Source: Amycolatopsis bartoniae (lineage in GTDB: Bacteria; Actinomycetota; Actinomycetes; Mycobacteriales; Pseudonocardiaceae). From it: a stretch of 64,000 nucleotides of DNA. Where the stretch lies: the NCBI RefSeq assembly GCF_014191255.1, contig NZ_JACHWH010000001.1, positions 1,922,001-1,986,000 on the forward strand, given 5' to 3'. This document shows positions 1 to 8,915 of the stretch, in pieces. The translations under genes and the position numbers were made by a program. The notes under the pieces are model-generated. The model was given only the letters and a program-made list of their open reading frames with translations. It had not been told where the DNA came from and ran no database searches. The stretch's first letter is position 1. Every line of letters begins with the position of its first letter.

Positions 1-430
1 GGTTGTCGTTGTAACCGTCGCCGTCGTCGGGCTTGTTCGTGTTGCCGCTCGTCGAGTCCGGCGTGAAGTTGTGCTGGTCGTTCTCGGTGTTCTTGTCCAT
101 CGTCGAGATGTCGCTCTCGACGTGGGAGATCAGCTCGGTGATGCTGGTCTTGATCTTGTTCGCGTTGTCGCCGTCGGCGTTCTCGAAGTCGGTGGCGATG
201 TTGGTGAGCGTGGTCTCCATGTCTTCGAACGCCGTCTTCAGGTGCTCGGCGTGCGCGACGATGGCGTTGCGGCGGTCGTCGACGATCCGCTCCAGCCACT
301 GCGCGAGCTCGAAGTGCCCCGCGTTGGGCCACTGCGGCTTGAGGTTGCTGAACGCGGTCATGTCGTCCATCAGCGCACCGATGTTCTTCGCCGAGGCCTT
401 GATGCCGTCGGCGTCGAAGGTCGTGGACAT
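1..430 (-). CDS. EspC/WXG100-like ESX-associated protein (3' part missing)
   Basis: The gene reads leftwards from an ATG at 430 and is still open at base 1, so its C-terminus lies outside the window. An AAGGAG ribosome binding site sits about 9 bases before the ATG. The visible 143 residues are helical and rich in Asp, Asn and Lys, begin MSTTFDADGIKASAKN, and contain no signal peptide or membrane segment. A long helix pair (about residues 35-115) followed by a Gly/Asn/Asp-rich tail resembles EspC/DUF2580 and WXG100 partner proteins of ESX loci. It is the last visible gene of the group that carries the two WXG100 genes just upstream. It is probably a secreted ESX substrate or partner; family assignment is by fold resemblance and context only. 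Confidence 0.6.
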   Translation of the reverse strand, partial: MSTTFDADGIKASAKNIGALMDDMTAFSNLKPQWPNAGHFELAQWLERIVDDRRNAIVAHAEHLKTAFEDMETTLTNIATDFENADGDNANKIKTSITELISHVESDISTMDKNTENDQHNFTPDSTSGNTNKPDDGDGYNDN

Positions 431-467
431 GCTGGCCGGCTCCTTCCGGGTCCGTGGAATGCGGAGT

Positions 468-508
468 GCGTGGTGTGCCGGACCGGGTCCCGGTCCGGCA
501 CACCACGC
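468..508. terminator. Near-perfect 20-bp-arm hairpin between ESX substrate genes
   Basis: Bases 468-487 and 489-508 are exact inverted complements around one central T. The hairpin lies between the stop of the WXG100 gene at 518 and the start of the EspC-like gene at 430, both on the minus strand. It has no U-run. It could attenuate transcription into the downstream gene or protect the 3' end of the abundant esx message. Confidence 0.55.
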
Positions 509-517
509 GTTCGCGAG

Positions 518-811
518 CTAGAGGATGTTGCCCGCGCCGCGCTTGTCCTGGTCCTGCATGTCGTTCGCGGCCTGGTGCAGGGCGCTGTTCAGGTTGTCCA
601 GGTTGGCGCGGTTCTGCTCCAGGTCGGAACGGAGGTCGTTGGCGATCTGGTTGTAGCTGTCCGCCGTCGAACCCTGCCAGTCCACCATGATCCGCTTGAC
701 GTCGTTGCCGAGGTCGTCGGTCTGCGACTGGATCTCCTGGGCCTTCTTGCTCATCATCGAAAGGCACTCTTCGATGACCGGGTAGTCGTACTTGATCAGG
801 TCACTGGACAT
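518..811 (-). CDS. esxA: WXG100 family type VII secretion substrate
   Basis: A 97-residue protein with the hallmark helix-turn-helix of ESAT-6/CFP-10 proteins. The turn motif is VDWQGSTADSY near residues 43-53, a W-x-G of the WQG form, flanked by two amphipathic helices rich in Gln, Asp and Asn. Such proteins are exported as helical hairpin dimers through the EccB/C/D membrane complex. It starts at an ATG with a good upstream purine-rich site and follows the second WXG-like gene (861-1190) on the same strand by 49 bases, the usual paired arrangement. There is no signal peptide, as expected. Which member of the pair carries the C-terminal YxxxD/E export signal is not obvious: this protein ends DKRGAGNIL. 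The symbol is family-level. Confidence 0.85.
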   Translation of the reverse strand: MSSDLIKYDYPVIEECLSMMSKKAQEIQSQTDDLGNDVKRIMVDWQGSTADSYNQIANDLRSDLEQNRANLDNLNSALHQAANDMQDQDKRGAGNIL

Positions 812-860
812 TCGCGTGGTCCTTTCAGGAAGGGAAGTCTTGGCGGGACGGGAACTCGGC

Positions 861-1190
861 TCAGACGCCGAGGAAGTTCCCGGTCTCCATCGGCAGGTTC
901 AGGATCGCCTGGTTGCTCTGCTGGTCGGTGCCGTCCTGGTTGCTGGCCTCACGGCGGATGTTCTCGGCCATGGTCTGCAGGTGCGCCAGCACCGACTTGC
1001 GAACCGACTCGATCCAGTTGTCGCACGTCGTGCTCAGGGCCCGCGTCGCGGCGGAGGGGCTGGCCGCGAGGGTGGCGTCGACCTGCTGCTTGAGCTGGTT
1101 CAGCTGCTGGTTGATGTTGTCGGCGGTCTGGTCATGCTTGGTCGCCTGCTGGTTGATCTGCTCGACGCTCAGCTGAGTTGAGTGGGACAC
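861..1190 (-). CDS. esxB: WXG100-like protein, partner of the downstream Esx protein
   Basis: A 109-residue Gln-rich helical protein with a degenerate turn motif CDNWIESVRKS near residues 56-66, where Trp is kept but the Gly of WXG is replaced. Two long helices flank the turn. It lies immediately upstream of a canonical WXG100 gene, so the two likely form the secreted heterodimer of this ESX system. The C-terminal tail, ending LPMETGNFLGV, could hold the recognition signal read by EccC. The ATG at 1190 is preceded by GGAGGCC on the minus strand. The gene is separated from eccB upstream by two hairpins, which suggests that the esx pair has its own promoter. Symbol is family-level only. Confidence 0.75.
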   Translation of the reverse strand: MSHSTQLSVEQINQQATKHDQTADNINQQLNQLKQQVDATLAASPSAATRALSTTCDNWIESVRKSVLAHLQTMAENIRREASNQDGTDQQSNQAILNLPMETGNFLGV

Positions 1191-1280
1191 TTGGCCTCCT
1201 GCTGTCGGTCCGTGTGCTCGGCTGGTCTCCGGTGCCGAGCCACAGGTTGGCTACACCTTGAACGATATGGATCTCGCACG

Positions 1281-1331
1281 GCCGGAAAGTCCTTTCCGGC
1301 TCTTCTCCCGGAGAGGGGAGGGACTCCCCTC
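1281..1331 (-). terminator. Two tandem hairpins downstream of eccB
   Basis: Two inverted repeats follow the eccB stop in the direction of transcription. The first pairs GAGGGGAG (1313-1320) with CTCCCCTC (1324-1331). The second pairs GCCGGAAAG (1281-1289) with CTTTCCGGC (1292-1300). Together they form a plausible terminator separating eccB from the esx genes. Confidence 0.6.
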
Positions 1332-1348
1332 ATGAGGAAAACGGCACT

Positions 1349-2779
1349 TCACGGCTGCGGTGCCTGCACCTGCACCGCGGCCTGGGTGCTGAGCAGCGGC
1401 CCGGTGGGCAGCAGGTCCAGCAGTTCCGAGGGCACGCGCACCACGTTGGACTCCGAATAGCCGAGCGCGCTCAGCACGGTCTCGTCGGCCAGCGGGAACC
1501 GCGTCCCGGTCTCGGTGATCAGGTAGGCCGCGCCGGGAGTCGCTCCCGGCGCGGGCTGGTCGCGGGCCAGTACGCCACTGCCGGCGGGGATCACGACCTC
1601 GTCCGCGGTCGTGCCCGCCACGTGCGCGCCGACCGGCACGGCCTGCGTCAGCACCTCCGCCGCGGGCACCAGCTCCGCCGCGGCGTCCAGCTCACCGGTC
1701 ACGGAGGCGCCGAACGCCACGCAGGGGAAGAAGTTCGCCGGCGGCGTGACCACCTGGGGCGGTTCCGTCGGCAGGCCGGACACGAGGTCCGCGCCCGTGG
1801 AGGCGGGTACGCCCGCGAACGCCGCCGGGCCCACCTCGATGGGCTGGACCGGCGTGTCCGGATAGGCCTGTTTCGTCGACGGTTCGGCGAGCAGCAGGGC
1901 CGCGGTGGTCCGGCTGAGCGAGGTGATCCCGTCCTGGCGCACGAGGTAGAGCTGGTCGGTGCTGATCGCCGGGTTACGGACCTCGTAGACCTGGCCGACG
2001 ACGCTCGGCCTGCCGTCGATCAGCGGGCCGGGCTGCCCGACGCCGGGCGTCGGGGGCACGGCGATGTCCTGGCCCTGCGGAATGGGGTTGAGCCAGCTCG
2101 GCGCCACCAGCACCGGCCGGACGTCGCCGTAGCCCAGGGTCTCCAGCACCGTGTGGTCACCCAGCTTGTGCCGCTTCCCCTGCCACACCAACCAGTTCAC
2201 ACCGTCCGATGTGGACACGATGAACGCCTGACCGGAGTCGAGCGGCAACCCGTCCCGCTCCCCGAGCAGGAGCGTCACCTGGGGGCCGGTCGACCCTGGG
2301 GCGTTGCCCGCGGGCTGGGTGCAGACCGTCCACGCGCCGGTGTCGAGGTTTCCCGCCGCGGGCAGTGCGTCGGGCGCGCCCGGAATGCCGATCGGCTGCC
2401 CGACCGGCGTGCCCGCCAGCGAGTTCTGCGACACGGACACGATCTGGCCGTTGCCGGACTGTCCCGACGCGAGCCGGGCCGAGGAGTAGTTGAGCACCGG
2501 GCGCAGCTGGCCGTCGAGGTAGACGTAGCGCGCACCGGTGTTCTTGTCCATCACGATGGCGCCCGCCTTCTGCCAGGAGGTGTCGCCGCCGGGCACGAAC
2601 AACCCGTAGATGCCGAAGATCGCCGCCAGCAGCGCGGACACCAGCACGCCCAGCACGATGCCCGTGTTGAGCCGCTTGTTCGGTGCCTGCAGGACGTCCG
2701 GCCTGCCGTGCGTCACGGCGGCGGCGAGTCTGCCGACGACGAAGAAGTACGCCTGTACCTGGTCCTTGCGGGACTGCAT
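1349..2779 (-). CDS. eccB: Type VII secretion protein EccB
   Basis: A 476-residue core component of the ESX membrane complex. The N-terminus MQSRKDQVQAYFFVVGRL is the classic EccB opening. It is followed by one transmembrane segment (about residues 41-63, LNTGIVLGVLVSALLAAIFG) and a large extracytoplasmic domain made of repeated beta/alpha units that in mycobacterial EccB has weak ATPase activity. Length matches the family (about 480). The ATG overlaps the eccD stop as TGATG, so the two are translationally coupled. The protein ends in a Gln/Ala-rich tail. Two hairpins lie beyond the stop. Confidence 0.95.
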   Translation of the reverse strand: MQSRKDQVQAYFFVVGRLAAAVTHGRPDVLQAPNKRLNTGIVLGVLVSALLAAIFGIYGLFVPGGDTSWQKAGAIVMDKNTGARYVYLDGQLRPVLNYSSARLASGQSGNGQIVSVSQNSLAGTPVGQPIGIPGAPDALPAAGNLDTGAWTVCTQPAGNAPGSTGPQVTLLLGERDGLPLDSGQAFIVSTSDGVNWLVWQGKRHKLGDHTVLETLGYGDVRPVLVAPSWLNPIPQGQDIAVPPTPGVGQPGPLIDGRPSVVGQVYEVRNPAISTDQLYLVRQDGITSLSRTTAALLLAEPSTKQAYPDTPVQPIEVGPAAFAGVPASTGADLVSGLPTEPPQVVTPPANFFPCVAFGASVTGELDAAAELVPAAEVLTQAVPVGAHVAGTTADEVVIPAGSGVLARDQPAPGATPGAAYLITETGTRFPLADETVLSALGYSESNVVRVPSELLDLLPTGPLLSTQAAVQVQAPQP

Positions 2780-4176
2780 CAGCCTGCCAACCCCCGCATG
2801 TACGAGTAGACGTGCAGGACCTGCAACAGGATCGGCAGGATCGCGACCGCGGTGACCGACTCCAGGATCTCGACCGCGCGGCCCCAGTACGGCCGCAGGC
2901 GGCGGCCCGGCAGGCGCTCACCGAGCAGCAGCAGCACGGTCCCGACGGCGAACACCGGCACGAAGACCACCATCAGCCTGCCGAAGGGGCTCTGCTCCAG
3001 TCCGATGTGGACCAGGTTCGCGAGCACCGCGACGGTCGCGGGCAGCAGGATCGACCACCGCTGCACCGTGCCGCCGGGGTGGCGCGCCCGCAGGAACATC
3101 AGGAACGCCATCACCAGCGAGAGCACCATCGACCAGCCGTAGCCCTCGACGACCAGCATCGGCAGCAGCACGAGCTGCCCGAGCCCGAGTCCGATGTGCA
3201 GTGCCGTCGAGTAGCCGACCGTCGCCGCGCCGCGTTCCACCACCAGCTTGTGCGGCACCGGCTCGATGTCCTCGCTCAGCTCCTCCGCGCCGGTCGGCAG
3301 CATCGGCAGGGTCAGTCCCGAGAGCCGGAACGCCGTGGCGGGCACGAAAACGCCCATGATCAACGTCACGACGAGCACGATCGCGGCCGCCTCCGGCGGT
3401 GACGCCGGGGTCACCGACCCGATCAGCCCGGCCAGCGCGAGCACCAGCGCGAACACGGTGGCGCCGGTGAACAGCAGCGCGCCGTCGGCCACCGCGACCA
3501 GTCCGGCGGCGAGCGCGACCAGCGCGCCCGCGGCCCCGCCGGTGACCCGGATCATCGCCGTGGCGGCCGGATCCAGCAGGTCCACCACCAGCGTTCCGCA
3601 CAGCGCCGCGTAACAGACGCCGACGCCCGCGAGGATCACCGCCACCTGCGGCTTCCCCGCTCCCCGCGCGACCAGCGCGCTGCCGCCGGTCAGCAGCACC
3701 GCCACCACGCCCGACAGCAGGGTCTCGACCCACACCGCACCCGCGCCGGACACCAGGAACAGCCCGAACAACAGCACCGCGGCGGAGCCGATCCGGAACA
3801 TCCAGCGGGTGTGCGCGGGCGTCCACACGCCCGGGTGCTCACGAACCTGCTGGCCGACGCCGTCGACGAGGTCGTCGTAGTCGATGGCCGCGAGCTGGTC
3901 CGCCCTCGGCCGCAGGTAGACGGTTTCCCCGTCGAGCAGGTTGAGCTCGGCCAGCGTGCGGTCCTCGTCGAGCGGCTCCTCGCCGAGCCGCTGCACGACC
4001 CAGCCCTCGTGGTCGGCACCCTGCTCGATCCACTCCGCACCGAACTGGGGCAGGATCGCGGGCAACAGGTCGGCGAGCGGCACCTCCGCCGGGAGCGCGA
4101 CGTCCGTCGCCTTCTTTCCCAGCACGAACCGTAGCCTCGCCGAGGTAGTTGTGCGATGCTGTGTCTGCTCTTCCAT
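2779..4176 (-). CDS. eccD: Type VII secretion integral membrane protein EccD
   Basis: A 465-residue polytopic membrane protein forming the membrane vestibule of the ESX complex. Residues about 10-90 form the ubiquitin-like cytoplasmic domain (RLRFVLGKKATDVALPAEVP and following), and about eleven hydrophobic helices fill residues 110-460. I place the start at the ATG at 4176 (MEEQTQHRTTT) because the family begins just before the ubiquitin-like fold. A longer reading frame to 4293 adds an atypical basic stretch. The gene is divergent from eccC across a 134-bp region that should hold both promoters, and its stop overlaps the eccB start. Confidence 0.95.
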   Translation of the reverse strand: MEEQTQHRTTTSARLRFVLGKKATDVALPAEVPLADLLPAILPQFGAEWIEQGADHEGWVVQRLGEEPLDEDRTLAELNLLDGETVYLRPRADQLAAIDYDDLVDGVGQQVREHPGVWTPAHTRWMFRIGSAAVLLFGLFLVSGAGAVWVETLLSGVVAVLLTGGSALVARGAGKPQVAVILAGVGVCYAALCGTLVVDLLDPAATAMIRVTGGAAGALVALAAGLVAVADGALLFTGATVFALVLALAGLIGSVTPASPPEAAAIVLVVTLIMGVFVPATAFRLSGLTLPMLPTGAEELSEDIEPVPHKLVVERGAATVGYSTALHIGLGLGQLVLLPMLVVEGYGWSMVLSLVMAFLMFLRARHPGGTVQRWSILLPATVAVLANLVHIGLEQSPFGRLMVVFVPVFAVGTVLLLLGERLPGRRLRPYWGRAVEILESVTAVAILPILLQVLHVYSYMRGLAG

Positions 4177-4310
4177 ACAGGTGTCCAGGTCCTTTCCTGC
4201 CAGGGCTAGAGACCGTGACCGCCCGAAAGTAGCCGAGCGCCGCGCGCATCCCTCCGGGTTCGCGCCGGTGGAGGCGAAATAGGGGAAGTCCACTCACCGA
4301 GGGAGAGCTT

Positions 4311-7300
4311 GTGAGCACGATCCTGTTCGCCCGGCGGGCGCGGCGTCCCAAGCCGGCGGCGCCGAGCTCGGAGATCGAGATCCAGGAGCCGCCCGCCGTA
4401 CCGGAGGACACCGGCGGCGGCATCAGCAACGTGCTGCTGTACGCGCCGATGGGTCTCGGCTCGATGGCGATGGTCATGATGTTCGTCCGTCCCGGCTCCG
4501 GGACGATGTCGTACATCGGCGGCGGCATGATGGTGCTCTCGGTCGCCGGCATGCTCGTCGCGCAGCTGCTGCGCAGCTCGGTGACCCACAAGCAGAAGCT
4601 CCACGGGCACCGGCGCGACTACATCCGCTACCTGACCCAGCTGCGCACCCGGGTGCGCGACTCGCTGACCGCCCAGCAGAAGGCGGCGCGCTGGATCCAC
4701 CCGGACCCGCACGCGCTGTGGTCGATGGCGCTGGGCTACCGGCTGTGGGAGCGCCGCCCCGCCCACGACGACTTCGGCGAGGTCCGCATCGGCCAGGGCA
4801 CCCAGCGCTCCACCCTCAAGCTGCTGCCGCCCGACACCAAGCCGATCGAGGACCTCGAACCGCTGGCCGCGCACGCGCTGCGCCGGTTCCTGCGTGCCTA
4901 CTCGACGCTGCCGAACGCCCCGATCGCGGTGTACCTGCGCGGGTTCGGGCAGATCCAGTTCAGCGGGGACGACGAGGCGGTGCTGGGCATGGTCCGCGCG
5001 ATCATCGGCCAGTTCGCCACCGCACACGCGCCCGGTGACGCGCGGATCGCGGTCTGCGCCACCGAGGAGCGGATGGAGCGCTGGGACTGGCTGAAGTGGC
5101 TGCCCCACAACCAGGATCCGGAGAGCCGCGACGCGGCGGGCGCGCGGCGGCTGGTCACCGACGGCATCGCGGAGGTCGAGCTGCTGCTCGGCGGCCCCGC
5201 GTTCACCGGGCGGCCGCGGTTCGAGGCGGACACCCCCGTGACGGCGTCGGAACCGTTCGTGATCCTCATCGTGGACGGCGTGCGGGTGCCGGAGGACCAC
5301 CGCATCGCCGACGAGGGCTACCGCAACGCGGTGGTGCTCGACGTGTCCGGCTCGCTGCCGTGGCAGCAGCGGCCGGGCGTGCTGTTCCTGGAGGTCGAGA
5401 AGGAGGAGGCCAGGACGGTCTCGTTCGACCGGCTCGGCAAGCCGCACGCGAAGCCGCTGTGCCGCCCGGACTCGCTCAGCGAGATCTCCGCCGCCGCGCT
5501 GGCCAGGACGATGGCGCGGTTCCGGGTCGGCGAGGTCAGCGAGGACGACCAGGAGCCGATGGCCGCGGACTACGACCTCGCGGGCCTGCTCGGGCTCGGT
5601 GACGTCGCGACCTTCGAGCCGACGAAGTACCGCCGCGAGCGCATGACGAGCAAGCGGCGGCTGCGGGTGCCGATCGGCATCGCGGGCTCGGGCACGCCAC
5701 TGGAGCTGGACATCAAGGAGGCCGCCGAGGACGGGATGGGCCCACACGGGCTGTGCGTCGGCGCCACCGGTTCCGGCAAGAGCGAGCTGCTGCGCACGCT
5801 GGTGCTGGCGCTGGCCACCACGCACTCCTCGGAGGACCTCAACTTCGTCCTCGTCGACTTCAAGGGTGGTGCGGCGTTCCTCGGTTTCGACGAGCTGCCG
5901 CACACCTCCGCGGTCATCACCAACCTGGTCGACGAGCTGGAACTGGTCGACCGCATGCAGGACGCGCTGACCGGTGAGCTCAACCGCCGCCAGGAGTACC
6001 TGCGCGCGGCGGGCAACTACGCGTCCCGCCGCGACTACGAGGCCGCCCGCGCCGCCGGCGCCCCGCTGGAGCCGATGCCCGCGTTGTTCATCGTGGTCGA
6101 CGAGTTCTCCGAGATGCTGTCCAGCAAGCCCGAGTTCATCGACGTGTTCGCCATGATCGGCCGGCTGGGCCGAAGCCTCGGCGTGCACCTGCTGCTGGCG
6201 TCCCAGCGACTCGACGAAGGCCGCATCCACAAGGTGGAGACCCACCTGTCGTACCGGATCGGCCTGCGCACGTTCTCGGCGATGGAAAGCCGCAGCGTCA
6301 TCGGCGTGCCGGACGCCTACGAACTGCCCAACAGCCCCGGCAACGGCTACCTGCGCCCGGACACCCAGACGCTCGTCCGGTTCAAGGGCGCCTACTCCTC
6401 CGCGCCCTACCGCGCCAAGCGGCAGCAGCGCGTGCTCGACTCGGTGGAGCAGCACATCGTGCCCTTCGGCACGAAGTACATCGAGCCGCCGACGAACCAC
6501 GAGCCGGAACCGGAACCGGAGCCGGAGGATGAGGGCCAGGACAGCTCGCTGACCATGCTCGACGTGCTGATCGAGCGACTGAAGGGGGTGGGCCCGCGGG
6601 CTCACCAGGTGTGGCTGCCGCCGCTGAAGCAGTCGGCGACGCTGGACCAGCTGCTGCCGCCGCTGGTGGACCACCCGGAGCTGGGCCCGCGCCCGGTCGG
6701 CGACCTGCACACCGCGGACCTGACCGTGCCCGTCGGCCTGATCGACCTGCCCGCGCAGCAGAAGCGCGAGCTGCTGACCGCGGACCTGTCCGGCGCCAAG
6801 GGCAACGTGGCCGTGGTCGGTGGTCCGCAGAGCGGCAAGAGCACGTTGCTGCGCACGCTGATCGCCGGGCTGGCGCTCACGCACACCGCGGAGGAGGCGC
6901 AGTTCTACTGCCTCGACTTCGGTGGCACGCTCACCGCGCTGGCGAGCCTGCCGCACGTCGGCAGCATCGCGAACCGCCTCGACCGGGACCGGGTGACGCG
7001 CACGGTCCTGGAGGTCACCAACCTGATGGCGCGGCGCGAGGCGATCTTCGCCGAGCACAACATCGACTCGATGGCCAGCTACCGCCGGGCCCGCAAGCAG
7101 GGCCGGTACAAGGACATCGACCCGTACGGCGACGTGTTTCTGGTGGTCGACGGCTGGTACACGGTCCGGCAGGACTTCGAGGACGTCGAGGAGCGGTTCA
7201 CCGAGCTGGCGGCCCGCGGGCTGAGCTTCGGCATCCACCTGGTGATCGCGAGCAACCGGTGGTCGGAGATGCGGCCGTGGCTGCGGGACGTGATGGGCAC

Positions 7301-8312
7301 GCGCTTCGAGCTGAAGCTGGGTGACCCGGTGGACTCGGAGGTCAACAGCCGGTTCGCGGCGACGGTGCCCGCGATCCCCGGCCGGGGCATCACGCCGGAC
7401 CGGCTGCACTTCCTGGCCGCGCTGCCCAGGATCGACGGACAGTCCACAACGGACGATCTCGCCGAGGCGACGGTGGAGCTGGCGGAGGCGCTGGCGTTGC
7501 CCACCGCCCCGTCGGCGCCGAAGGTGCGGTTGCTGCCGCACAAGCTGTCGGTGCGCGAGCTGCCCGGGCCGACGGCGCCGTCGCCGTCCGCGGAGATGCG
7601 GATGGTGCTGGGGATCGAGGACGTCGAGCTGGGGCCGCAGTGGCACGACTTCGACGCGAGCCCGCACCTGCTCATCTACGGTGACGCGGAGACGGGGAAG
7701 ACGAACCTGTTGCGCCACATCGCCCGGTCCGTGGTGGCCCACCACAGCAAGGACGAGGCCCGCGTGATGTTCGGCGACTTCCGGCGCGAGCTGCACGACT
7801 GCATTCCGGCGGAGCACCAGCTGGAGTACGCGGTCGGGGCGGAGGCGCTGGAGAAGTCGATCGCGGGCGCGTCACAGGCGATCGCGCAGCGCATCCCGGG
7901 CCCGGAGATCAGCCCGAGCCGCCTGCCGAAGCGAGACTGGTGGAAGGGCGGTCGGCTGTACATCATCATCGACGACTTCGAGCTCGCGGAGGGCGGAAGT
8001 GGTGGCGGCGGTCCGCTGCAGCCGCTGCTGCCGTTGCTGCCGCAGGCCGCGGACATCGGGGTGCACGTGATCGTGGCCCGCAGCACGGCGGGCGCGAGCC
8101 GCTCGATGATGAACCCCGCGATCCGGCGGATGTGGGAGCTGGGGACGCCCGCGTTGCTGTTGTCGTGCCCCAAGTCGGAGGGCGCGTTCCTCGGCAACCT
8201 GAAGCCGCGGACGCTCCCCCCGGGCCGCGCGCAGTTCGTCAACCGCCGCCGCTCCGTGCGGCTGGTGCAGACCCCGCTGGTGCCCAGGAACGGGGAGCCG
8301 GGTCAGGGCTGA
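4311..8312 (+). CDS. eccC: Type VII secretion ATPase EccC (EccCa and EccCb fused)
   Basis: A 1333-residue FtsK/SpoIIIE-type motor that recognises WXG100 substrates and powers ESX export. Two transmembrane helices lie near residues 38-85. Three ATPase domains follow, with Walker A motifs GATGSGKSE (from residue 484), GGPQSGKST (from 837) and GDAETGKTN (from 1124). Walker B-like stretches LFIVVDEFSEM, DVFLVVDGW and LYIIIDDFE are all present. It is a single polypeptide, as in ESX-2, -4 and -5 type EccC, not the split EccCa/EccCb of ESX-1. It starts at a GTG with GGGAGA upstream, divergent from eccD and convergent with mycP. Linker residues 725-745 are an acidic Glu/Pro run. Confidence 0.97.
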   Translation: MSTILFARRARRPKPAAPSSEIEIQEPPAVPEDTGGGISNVLLYAPMGLGSMAMVMMFVRPGSGTMSYIGGGMMVLSVAGMLVAQLLRSSVTHKQKLHGHRRDYIRYLTQLRTRVRDSLTAQQKAARWIHPDPHALWSMALGYRLWERRPAHDDFGEVRIGQGTQRSTLKLLPPDTKPIEDLEPLAAHALRRFLRAYSTLPNAPIAVYLRGFGQIQFSGDDEAVLGMVRAIIGQFATAHAPGDARIAVCATEERMERWDWLKWLPHNQDPESRDAAGARRLVTDGIAEVELLLGGPAFTGRPRFEADTPVTASEPFVILIVDGVRVPEDHRIADEGYRNAVVLDVSGSLPWQQRPGVLFLEVEKEEARTVSFDRLGKPHAKPLCRPDSLSEISAAALARTMARFRVGEVSEDDQEPMAADYDLAGLLGLGDVATFEPTKYRRERMTSKRRLRVPIGIAGSGTPLELDIKEAAEDGMGPHGLCVGATGSGKSELLRTLVLALATTHSSEDLNFVLVDFKGGAAFLGFDELPHTSAVITNLVDELELVDRMQDALTGELNRRQEYLRAAGNYASRRDYEAARAAGAPLEPMPALFIVVDEFSEMLSSKPEFIDVFAMIGRLGRSLGVHLLLASQRLDEGRIHKVETHLSYRIGLRTFSAMESRSVIGVPDAYELPNSPGNGYLRPDTQTLVRFKGAYSSAPYRAKRQQRVLDSVEQHIVPFGTKYIEPPTNHEPEPEPEPEDEGQDSSLTMLDVLIERLKGVGPRAHQVWLPPLKQSATLDQLLPPLVDHPELGPRPVGDLHTADLTVPVGLIDLPAQQKRELLTADLSGAKGNVAVVGGPQSGKSTLLRTLIAGLALTHTAEEAQFYCLDFGGTLTALASLPHVGSIANRLDRDRVTRTVLEVTNLMARREAIFAEHNIDSMASYRRARKQGRYKDIDPYGDVFLVVDGWYTVRQDFEDVEERFTELAARGLSFGIHLVIASNRWSEMRPWLRDVMGTRFELKLGDPVDSEVNSRFAATVPAIPGRGITPDRLHFLAALPRIDGQSTTDDLAEATVELAEALALPTAPSAPKVRLLPHKLSVRELPGPTAPSPSAEMRMVLGIEDVELGPQWHDFDASPHLLIYGDAETGKTNLLRHIARSVVAHHSKDEARVMFGDFRRELHDCIPAEHQLEYAVGAEALEKSIAGASQAIAQRIPGPEISPSRLPKRDWWKGGRLYIIIDDFELAEGGSGGGGPLQPLLPLLPQAADIGVHVIVARSTAGASRSMMNPAIRRMWELGTPALLLSCPKSEGAFLGNLKPRTLPPGRAQFVNRRRSVRLVQTPLVPRNGEPGQG

Positions 8313-8318
8313 TCAGGT

Positions 8319-8352
8319 CCGGGCCGCCCGGGGTTCTCCCGGGCGGCCCGGT
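8319..8352 (+). terminator. GC-rich hairpin after eccC
   Basis: Six bases after the eccC stop, CCGGGCCGCCCGGG pairs with CCCGGGCGGCCCGG across a short loop. It lacks a clear U-run (the tail is TTCCTGTTC), which is common in high-GC actinobacteria. Confidence 0.65.
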
Positions 8353-8412
8353 TCCTGTTCTGGTGGGGGCACCCGTCCCGCCCCCGGCTTTCCGGGGCGG
8401 GCCGGTTTGGGT

Positions 8413-8880
8413 CCTCAGCCAAATTCACGGAACCTCAGCCGCTGCACTCAGCCGAAGTCACCAGACCTCAGCCACTGCACTCGGCCAAAGTCACGCGACC
8501 TCAGCCCCACCGAACGGCCACAACCGAAGCTCCTCAGCCATTCCGCCCAGTCGACCCGTGTGCCTCAGCCAGAAAACCGCGCGGCCTCAGCCGTCCCCGG
8601 CCGCGTTGGTATCAGGCCTTAGCCATCCGGCGCCGCCGAAGCTTGGCGCTCAGCCAAATTCACGGGACCTCAGCGTCCCGAAATCGGCCAGAATCGGGCT
8701 CCTCAGCCAAATTCACGGAACCTCAGCCGCTGCACTCAGCCGAAGTCGCCAGACCTCAGCCGCTGCACTCGGCCAAAGTCACGCGACCTCAGCCCCACCG
8801 AACGGCCACAACCGAGGCTCCTCAGCCATTCCGCCCGGCCGGGCCCGGTACCTCAGCCAGAAAACCGCGCGGCCTCAGCC
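8413..8880. repeat. Two 180-bp direct repeats rich in CTCAGCC, in the eccC/mycP intergenic region
   Basis: Bases 8413-8592 and 8701-8880 are near-identical copies offset by exactly 288 bases. The spacer (8593-8700) contains a partial third copy beginning near 8650. Each copy is itself built of units carrying CTCAGCC or CTCGGCC about every 15-25 bases, about 18 heptamers in all. The region has no convincing coding sequence: open frames through it are Ser/Pro/Arg-rich and have no family features. It lies between the convergent ends of eccC and mycP. Confidence 0.85.
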
Positions 8881-8915
8881 AGAAACCGCGCCCAAGCACC
8901 GAACCCGCCCCGGGA

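Noticed and set aside
4206..7817. 1203-codon open frame on the minus strand opposite eccC
   Set aside because: It is the codon-phase shadow of eccC in high-GC DNA; the product is His/Arg/Gln/Val-rich without any family motif, while the plus frame is a full EccC.
8413..8880. CRISPR array
   Set aside because: The two 180-bp copies and irregular heptamers do not give constant repeats with unique spacers, and no cas gene is near.
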